A program made the translations under genes and the position numbers. A stretch of 11,110 nucleotides of DNA from assembly GCA_030151135.1 (NCBI GenBank), contig JASLEQ010000475.1:1-11110 (forward strand), read 5' to 3'. The notes below the pieces were generated by a model that saw only the letters and a program-made list of their open reading frames with translations, did no database searches and was not told the origin of the DNA. Within the stretch, counting starts at the first letter, position 1. Every line of letters begins with the position of its first letter. Shown one piece after another: positions 5,191-11,110 of this stretch. Source of the DNA: Candidatus Sulfotelmatobacter sp. (GTDB lineage: Bacteria; Acidobacteriota; Terriglobia; Terriglobales; SbA1).

Positions 5191-8100
5191 ATGCCTGACT
5201 TCTTACAGACCGTGCGCGACCGAGTCGTTGTGTACGACGGCGCGATGGGCACCAACATCCAAAAGCGCAATCCCACTCTGGATGATTACTGGGGGAAAGA
5301 GAATTGCAGCGAAGTGCTGGTGCTGAGCCGACCGGATATCATTCGCGACATTCACGGTGATTTTTTCCGCGTTGGTTGCGACATCGTGGAGACCAACACC
5401 TTCGGCGGATCGCGGATCGTACTGGCCGAATTCGATCTCGCTGATCGCGTGCATGAGATCAACGTGAGAGCGGCGCAACTGGCACGTGAAGTGGCGCAAC
5501 AGTTCTCGACGAAAGATAAGCCTCGATTTGTAGCCGGGTCGATGGGGCCTACGACAAAGCTTCCGTCCCTCGGACACATCAGCTTCGATGCGATGGTGAA
5601 AGCGTATGAGGAACAAGCCTCCGCGTTGATCGAGGGCGGAGTCGACATCCTTCTGGTAGAAACCGCCCAAGACCTGCTGCAAGCCAAAATTGGGGTTATC
5701 GGCGTAATCGAAGCCATGCGGAAGTCCGGCAAGCGGCTCCCTGTCACGGTTCAAGTCACGCTCCAGGAGTCTGGCACGATGCTGCTGGGCACCGAAATTG
5801 GCGCGGCCCTTACTGCTCTCGAGCCGTTCGACGTCGATGCTATCGGTCTGAATTGCGCTACCGGTCCGAAGGAGATGAACGATGCTGTCCGGTACCTGGC
5901 CCTGAATTCGACCAAGCAGGTTTCTGTGCTTCCGAACGCAGGTTTGCCCCATAACGAGGGCGGCCATGCGGTTTACAAGCTAACGCCGCAGGAACTCGCC
6001 GACTATCACAAACACTTCGTTGAGGACTACGGGGTCCGCATCGTCGGCGGATGCTGTGGCACCACTCCCGAGCACTTGAAAGCCGTGGTGGATGCGGTCT
6101 CCGGCGCCGAACCTGCCAAGCGCGACGTAAAGCGAACCGGGGCGGCATCGAGCGCCTATACAACTGTTCCTCTCGATCTGGAGCCGAAGCCCCTCATCGT
6201 CGCCGAGGAAATGAACACCACCACCCGTGTCGATCATTTCCGAAAACTCGTGCAGGGCAAGAAATACGACGAGATTCTCGCTCTCGCCAAGAGACTCGTT
6301 AACGACGGATCCCACATGCTGGATCTCTGCTGCGCGATCGTCGGCGAAGACGAGAAGGGCTACATCACTTCGATCCTGGAAAAGATCGCGACGCGCGTTC
6401 CTGCGCCTATCCTGGTCGATTCCACTGAGGCCGACGTCGTGGAAGAAGCTCTGAAGCGCATTCCCGGACGCGCCATCATTAATTCGATCAATCTGGAAGA
6501 TGGCGAGAAACGCACCTCACAGGTTCTTCCCATGGCCAAGCGCTACGGCGCGGCCGTGATCGCTCTCACGATCGACGAAGAGGGTATGGCGCTCACCGCC
6601 GACAAGAAAGTGGCGATCGCACATCGCATCCATGATCTCGCGGTCAATAAGTATGGACTCGATTCGACGGACCTCATCTTCGACGCTCTGACGCTGCCCA
6701 TTTCCACCGGACAAGAGGAGTACCGGACAGCGGGAATGGAGACGCTCAAAGCTGTGGAGCGCATCAAGAAAGAATTACCGCAGGTCAAAACGATTCTGGG
6801 CGTGAGCAATATCTCTTTCGGTCTCGACGCCTACCCGCGACGCGTTCTGAATTCAGTCTTCATGCACGAAGCAGTGGATCATGGCCTCGATATGGCCATT
6901 GTGAATTACACGAAGATTTATCCGCTTTACAAGATCCCGCAGGAAGAAGTCGATCTCGCGCGCAAGCTGATTTTCCGCGACGAATCGGCTGGCGATCCAC
7001 TGCAGATCTACATGGCGCATTTTGCCGGAACGAAGGGCAAACCAGCGGCTTCGACCACGGCGCACGTCGACACCTTGTCGGTCGAAGATAAATTGAAATT
7101 CGCCATCATCAATGGCGAAAAATCGGTCGGGGACGGCGCAAACAAAAAATCCCTGGAAGCGTTATTAGATGAGGCCCTATTCACCTACACGCCCCTGGAC
7201 CTGATTAATACGATCTTACTGGATGGCATGAAAACAGTCGGCGACCTGTTCGGCGCGCGCAAGATGCAGTTGCCGTCCGTTCTCGATTCCGCCGGGGTGA
7301 TGAAACAAGCCGTTGCCTATCTCGAGCCGAAAATGGAGAAGAAGGCTGGCTCGGCAAAAGGCACAATCGTGCTCGCGACCGTAAAAGGTGACGTGCACGA
7401 CATCGGCAAGAATCTGGTGGACATCATCCTTTCTAACAATGGTTTTCGGGTGATCAACCTGGGCATCAAGCAGCCCGGCGATTCCATCATCAAGGCCGCG
7501 CAGGAGCATCACGCGGACGCGATTGGCCTCAGCGGCCTGCTCGTGAAGTCTACGCTGGAAATGAAGTATGTCATTCAAGATCTCGAGCGACAGAAACTGG
7601 AGTTCCCTGTGATCTGCGGCGGGGCGGCTCTTACGCGCAAGTACGTGGAAGACGACCTTCGCCGCGAATACAAAAGCGGCGTCTTTTATGCAGACGACGC
7701 CTTCGCAGGCCTGCACATCATGGACGATCTCTCCACTGAGAATGGTGCTCGCGAGCAGCGATTGACAGAAGGCCGTACGGTGAAGGAGTACGCTAAAGCC
7801 ACCGCGGTCGATGACGAAACCGGGCCGGTGTTTGCAGAGCGCAGCGCCGTCGTCACGGATGCTCCAAACATCCCCACTCCGCCGTTCTGGGGCGTGCGCG
7901 TCAAGAAAGATTACAACCTGCGCGAGCTTTTCAATTACATCAACGAAACCGCGCTGTTTAAAAATCAGTGGCAGTTGAAGACAGCGTCACAAGCGGACTA
8001 CATTCGCCTTGTAGACGAAAAGTTTCGCCCGATTCTCCGTAAACTGGAAGACGAAGTCTTCGAATCCGGCCTATTCGCTCCAGCTGTGGTCTACGGATAC

Positions 8101-8700
8101 TTCCCTGCCCAGAGCGACGGCAACGACGTCATTGTGTATCAACCGCCAAAAGGCCAGGGCCCACATTCCTGCGGCACTTCGTGGAGCACCGGCCTGCCGG
8201 AACTGCTTCGTTTCACCTTCCCACGGCAAAAAGAAGGTCGCAAGCTGGCCATTGCAGACTTCTTCGCACCAAAGTCGTCCGACAAGATGGACGTGATCGG
8301 TCTTTCTCTGGTCACGATCGGCCCGGCCGCTACGGTCGAGACACAACGCCTCTTCGAAGGCGGTGAGTACACAAAATACCTATACCTTCACGGGCTGAGC
8401 GTCGAAACGGCCGAAGCCCTGGCCGAATTTCATCACAAGAAAATGCGCGAGGAATTAGGTATCGGTGGACAGGACTCCCCACACATCCGCGACTTGTTCC
8501 ATCAGAAATACCGCGGATCCCGGTACTCGTTCGGATATCCCGCGTGTCCGAACCTTGAGGATCAGACCAAGCTCTTCGCGCTTCTCAAACCAGAAGAGAA
8601 CGTTGGAGTGCGTCTCACTTCAGGATTTCTGCTGGAACCGGAGCAGAGCACTTCTGCGATTGTAGTTCATCATCCCGCCGCGAAATATTTCGTGGTGTGA
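5191..8700 (+). CDS. metH: Cobalamin-dependent methionine synthase
   Basis: 1169 residues, complete and close to the usual 1180-1260. It transfers the methyl group of 5-methyltetrahydrofolate through cobalamin to homocysteine in the cytoplasm. Domains in order: homocysteine/zinc domain (1-300) with zinc ligands C222 (GLNCATGP) and C288/C289 ([10 protein letters not shown]); folate domain (330-620) with [22 protein letters not shown] and [11 protein letters not shown]; cobalamin cap (650-720, [20 protein letters not shown]); cobalamin Rossmann domain (725-860) with DVHDIG at 734-739, H736 being the lower axial cobalt ligand, then [10 protein letters not shown]; and S-adenosylmethionine reactivation domain (895-1169) with [13 protein letters not shown] from R1108. 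LDLC in the folate domain, VKST and the HHPAAKYF ending resemble actinobacterial MetH more than the E. coli enzyme. The usual GERTN at the folate-domain start is replaced by AEEMN (338-342). The start is fixed by an in-frame TAA immediately before the ATG. There is no normal Shine-Dalgarno site, and the leader is unusual. Confidence 0.97.
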   Translation: MPDFLQTVRDRVVVYDGAMGTNIQKRNPTLDDYWGKENCSEVLVLSRPDIIRDIHGDFFRVGCDIVETNTFGGSRIVLAEFDLADRVHEINVRAAQLAREVAQQFSTKDKPRFVAGSMGPTTKLPSLGHISFDAMVKAYEEQASALIEGGVDILLVETAQDLLQAKIGVIGVIEAMRKSGKRLPVTVQVTLQESGTMLLGTEIGAALTALEPFDVDAIGLNCATGPKEMNDAVRYLALNSTKQVSVLPNAGLPHNEGGHAVYKLTPQELADYHKHFVEDYGVRIVGGCCGTTPEHLKAVVDAVSGAEPAKRDVKRTGAASSAYTTVPLDLEPKPLIVAEEMNTTTRVDHFRKLVQGKKYDEILALAKRLVNDGSHMLDLCCAIVGEDEKGYITSILEKIATRVPAPILVDSTEADVVEEALKRIPGRAIINSINLEDGEKRTSQVLPMAKRYGAAVIALTIDEEGMALTADKKVAIAHRIHDLAVNKYGLDSTDLIFDALTLPISTGQEEYRTAGMETLKAVERIKKELPQVKTILGVSNISFGLDAYPRRVLNSVFMHEAVDHGLDMAIVNYTKIYPLYKIPQEEVDLARKLIFRDESAGDPLQIYMAHFAGTKGKPAASTTAHVDTLSVEDKLKFAIINGEKSVGDGANKKSLEALLDEALFTYTPLDLINTILLDGMKTVGDLFGARKMQLPSVLDSAGVMKQAVAYLEPKMEKKAGSAKGTIVLATVKGDVHDIGKNLVDIILSNNGFRVINLGIKQPGDSIIKAAQEHHADAIGLSGLLVKSTLEMKYVIQDLERQKLEFPVICGGAALTRKYVEDDLRREYKSGVFYADDAFAGLHIMDDLSTENGAREQRLTEGRTVKEYAKATAVDDETGPVFAERSAVVTDAPNIPTPPFWGVRVKKDYNLRELFNYINETALFKNQWQLKTASQADYIRLVDEKFRPILRKLEDEVFESGLFAPAVVYGYFPAQSDGNDVIVYQPPKGQGPHSCGTSWSTGLPELLRFTFPRQKEGRKLAIADFFAPKSSDKMDVIGLSLVTIGPAATVETQRLFEGGEYTKYLYLHGLSVETAEALAEFHHKKMREELGIGGQDSPHIRDLFHQKYRGSRYSFGYPACPNLEDQTKLFALLKPEENVGVRLTSGFLLEPEQSTSAIVVHHPAAKYFVV

Positions 8701-8710
8701 AGCGTTAGCT
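8701..8710. other. 10-bp convergent gap between metH and the phosphoesterase gene
   Basis: Stops of the convergent genes (TGA 8698-8700 and, on the minus strand, TAG 8713-8711) are ten bases apart. There is no intrinsic terminator in the gap, so transcription must end inside the opposing gene or by another mechanism such as Rho. Confidence 0.6.
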
Positions 8711-11110
8711 CTACGGTCCCGACTCCTTTTTCTGATCACACACTCCGGTCGTAGTCTGTGAATTCAAAACATCCGTCCACGCTTTTCCATTGGGTGCGTT
8801 CAGCAATGCTGGTGTGGTGAAGTCAAAGAACTCATTGAGATCGACACAGCCCGACTGGTTTCCGCAGGATGAATCTTGCCAGTAGGCATCCCGCGCCGTG
8901 AGCGGTTGCACTCCGAACATCTCTTCAATAAACCCAAGGATGGCGGTGTAATCTCTCGGTGTATGCGAGACGAAATCTGGCTTCGCATATGGTGAGATCA
9001 CGATCAGTGGCACCCGGAACCCTGTCAGGTCAAACGTCCCACCAAGTTTGCCGACTTGGCAGTAGCCCACCGACCCATTATTCGCGTCCGGACACTGGCC
9101 GGGACCGTAGTTGTCCGGCAGAGGCACCATGAATGGCGGCACATGATCGTAAAGGCCGCCACCTTCGTCATAGGTGAGAAAGAAAATCGAATCGCTCCAC
9201 GCGTCGCTCTGCATCAGCGCTTGAATGATCGACTGTACATAAGCAGCACCGCTCTGGATGTTGTTATCCGGATGCTCATCGAGTCCACTTGCGCCTGAGG
9301 CACTATCGATGAATATGACCTGCGGCAAGGCTTTATCCGGATCACACGGACTGCCGCTGCACATTCCCGCAAGACGATTCATCAAATCGGTGTATGGAAA
9401 CACCTTCGGCTGAATACTGGGGTCATTAAAGTCCTGGAAGTTCGCCAGGAAAACTCCATCATGGTAGTAGTACAGCCAGCTCACATTAGCGTTGTTCATC
9501 GCTCGAAAGATGGTAGGAGCGGCGTACAACGGGTGATCGCCGTTGTCGGGATACTCATGGCCGAATGACGTCGCCGCCATGAGATACATACGATTGGGCA
9601 CGGTATTGGCCAAGATGGGCGAATGCCATGCATCACTGGTCGGAAAGAACGACGCCAAATCGTAGTAGTAGGGCAAATCGTCTTGATTGTAGTAACCCAA
9701 GGCGCGGCTGCCCGTTGGATCGTAGTTGTTTGTGACATTGCTCGTGGTGTCGAGAAAGTTGTCCATCGAGAACGAGCTGTTCGTAAAGGTGTTCGTCGTA
9801 GCCCACGCGGGATCTCCGCCCACAAGATCAGTATCGTGATGGCTTTCGTCCCATGACGGCGTCAGACTTTCTGTGCATACCGTCGTTTCATGGAAGGGCT
9901 GAACCTGTGCGCCATTGTCATTATGGTTCGTCAGCGTGACGCTCGGATTAAAACCATCGATGGTTTGCGTGTCAGTGATCCCAAACTGTGCCAGACGACC
10001 GGGACGGTAGGCGCCTAGTTGTCCAAAATACATGTCGAACGAGCGATTCTCCTGCAGCATGAAAAAGATGTGCTTTATGGTGCCGGAGTTCTTGCTCGTA
10101 ACAGTGACTGTTGCAGACTGGCTGATACTGCTTCCATCACTGGCAGTCGCGGTAGCGGTGTAGGTGGTCGATGCGGGTGGATTCACCGTTGCGCTACCTT
10201 GCGGGGTCGCGCAGGGGTTGCAAACGACGTGACCTGATGCATCGGTCACCGTGAACGCGCTGGGAGTCCCCCCAGTAATCTGCCACGTCAATGTAGCCTG
10301 CTGGCCAGCTGTGATGGTGCTGGGAGATGCCGTGAAAGAAACGCTGAGAGGAACAGTGACGGTGACAGCCGCCGGCCCAGCAGTACCGCCTGGCCCCGTA
10401 GCTGTGATCGTAAATACAGTTGTCTGGCTCACTGGTACGACTGCGGAACCCGAGGTTGGCGCCGGGCCGCTATCGTCGCCTAGCGGGATCGATGGATTGA
10501 AAGTGACCGAGGTCGCATTCGCCGTTACCCATGTCAGAGTTGTCGTCTGTCCTGCGCTGACGTTAGTAGGACTCGCCGTAAACTGGGTGATCGAGGGCGT
10601 ACCGATCGTAACCTGCACCTGCGCCGTTGAGGGCGCGCTGGATCCGCCCGGCCCAGTCGCGACGATGCTATAGGTCGTATTCTGCGTAGGGGCGTCTGTC
10701 GCAGAACCGGACGCCTGAGAACTCGTGGTTACGGTGCGACCGCTGTTTGTCGTGACGGTCACCGATGTAGCATTCGCAGTCTGCCATGTGATGGTTACAA
10801 TTTGACCCGCGTTAATCGACCCCGGGCTCACAGCGAAGTTCGTCACTTGCGGAACCCCTCCAGAAACCTGCACCTTCGCTACACCGGCCGGGCTTGTGCC
10901 GCCTGGACCAGTTGCAATTGCCGAATACGTGGTCGAATTTGTGGGACTGTCTTTCACTGAACCGGTCGACGCGGAACTGGTGGTGACAGTACGCGTACTC
11001 GAACCGTCGGAAGCTGTAATGGTCACTGAGTTTGCGTTTGAAGATTGCCAAGTGAGGGTGACGCTTTGACCACTAGTTATGGAGTTTGCACTCACCGACA
11101 AAGAAACAGT
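8711..11110 (-). CDS. Secreted phosphoesterase (phospholipase C/acid phosphatase superfamily) with N-terminal Ig-like repeats; 5' end off window
   Basis: The frame stays open to the right edge, so the N-terminus with any signal peptide is missing; the TTG at 11101 is internal and not a real start. Numbering from that codon, residues 1-341 are four Ig-like repeats and residues about 342-790 are a phosphoesterase domain like that of non-haemolytic phospholipase C and AcpA acid phosphatase. Signatures are ENRSFDMYFG (E351, N352), NTVPNR with T500 as likely nucleophile by analogy with phospholipase C, LDEHPDNN (608-613) and TYDEGGGLYDH (D645, E646, H653), all plausible metal or active-site residues. 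It should cleave phosphate esters, either phospholipid head groups or soluble substrates, outside the cell or in the periplasm. The substrate cannot be told from sequence. Several Cys pairs (for example CSGSPC and CGNQSGC) suit an exported protein. It converges on metH and shows no operon link in the window. Confidence 0.92.
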   Translation of the reverse strand, partial: TVSLSVSANSITSGQSVTLTWQSSNANSVTITASDGSSTRTVTTSSASTGSVKDSPTNSTTYSAIATGPGGTSPAGVAKVQVSGGVPQVTNFAVSPGSINAGQIVTITWQTANATSVTVTTNSGRTVTTSSQASGSATDAPTQNTTYSIVATGPGGSSAPSTAQVQVTIGTPSITQFTASPTNVSAGQTTTLTWVTANATSVTFNPSIPLGDDSGPAPTSGSAVVPVSQTTVFTITATGPGGTAGPAAVTVTVPLSVSFTASPSTITAGQQATLTWQITGGTPSAFTVTDASGHVVCNPCATPQGSATVNPPASTTYTATATASDGSSISQSATVTVTSKNSGTIKHIFFMLQENRSFDMYFGQLGAYRPGRLAQFGITDTQTIDGFNPSVTLTNHNDNGAQVQPFHETTVCTESLTPSWDESHHDTDLVGGDPAWATTNTFTNSSFSMDNFLDTTSNVTNNYDPTGSRALGYYNQDDLPYYYDLASFFPTSDAWHSPILANTVPNRMYLMAATSFGHEYPDNGDHPLYAAPTIFRAMNNANVSWLYYYHDGVFLANFQDFNDPSIQPKVFPYTDLMNRLAGMCSGSPCDPDKALPQVIFIDSASGASGLDEHPDNNIQSGAAYVQSIIQALMQSDAWSDSIFFLTYDEGGGLYDHVPPFMVPLPDNYGPGQCPDANNGSVGYCQVGKLGGTFDLTGFRVPLIVISPYAKPDFVSHTPRDYTAILGFIEEMFGVQPLTARDAYWQDSSCGNQSGCVDLNEFFDFTTPALLNAPNGKAWTDVLNSQTTTGVCDQKKESGP
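10079..11110 (-). repeat. Four tandem Ig-like repeats in the phosphoesterase N-terminal region
   Basis: Protein repeats of about 83-91 residues start near 11110 (cut by the edge), 10855, 10600 and 10351. Each follows the same plan: a start such as TQFTASPTNVSAGQ, then TLTW, then ANATSVT, then TTYTxxATGPGG, then a V-rich strand. The fourth is more divergent: it has a VCNPC Cys pair and ASDGSS in place of TGPGG. More repeats may lie beyond the edge. They probably act as spacers or surface-binding modules. Confidence 0.85.

Noticed and set aside
5203..5967. Long minus-strand frame (254 codons) opposite metH
   Set aside because: It lies wholly within the well-conserved methionine synthase reading frame and has no recognisable domain; it reflects GC-rich codon use.
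1..11110. Mobile elements, integrases, toxin-antitoxin or defence genes
   Set aside because: No such reading frame, terminal inverted repeat or att-like site was seen on either strand.

Overview
The window looks like chromosomal DNA of an uncultured or soil-type member of the Acidobacteriota. I infer this from gene content, not from a database match: an Oar-like TonB-dependent receptor with an N-terminal carboxypeptidase-regulatory domain, a secreted DUF5666-type repeat protein, a secreted FecR-domain protein, a phosphoesterase carrying tandem Ig-like repeats, an isolated nuoI, and an actinobacterial-style MetH. G+C is moderate to high. There are no tRNA, rRNA, IS or CRISPR signatures.

Layout. 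(1) 1-3514, minus strand: a two-gene unit. A secreted three-repeat DUF5666-like protein (2300-3514) is followed after 41 bp by a large TonB-dependent receptor (start 2258) whose C-terminus runs off the left edge. (2) 3515-3707: divergent intergenic region. (3) 3708-4412, plus strand: a FecR-domain protein with a signal peptide and a C-terminal membrane anchor. (4) 4510-5040, plus: a stand-alone nuoI, bounded by a hairpin and a close -10 box upstream and by a good intrinsic terminator downstream (5066-5090). (5) 5041-5190: a structured leader with a GNRA-capped hairpin, an overlapping second hairpin and four tandem heptamers GCTAGNN that end just before the next start codon. (6) 5191-8700, plus: full-length cobalamin-dependent methionine synthase metH. 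(7) 8711-11110, minus: a phosphoesterase (phospholipase C/acid phosphatase superfamily) with four N-terminal Ig-like repeats, convergent with metH after only 10 bp and open at the right edge.

How the genes relate. The left third is cell-envelope material: a receptor/porin with a periplasmic or surface repeat protein and a divergent FecR-domain protein. Despite the FecR/receptor pairing it is not a classical FecIRA signalling locus: no sigma factor is visible, and the receptor has a carboxypeptidase-regulatory domain where a signalling (STN) domain would be. The centre is housekeeping metabolism, a complex I ferredoxin subunit and methionine synthesis, each apparently its own transcription unit. 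The right end is a secreted hydrolase. I did not find a convincing new multi-gene system. The most unusual sequence is the metH leader, followed by the isolated, possibly near-leaderless nuoI and the altered folate-domain signature of MetH.
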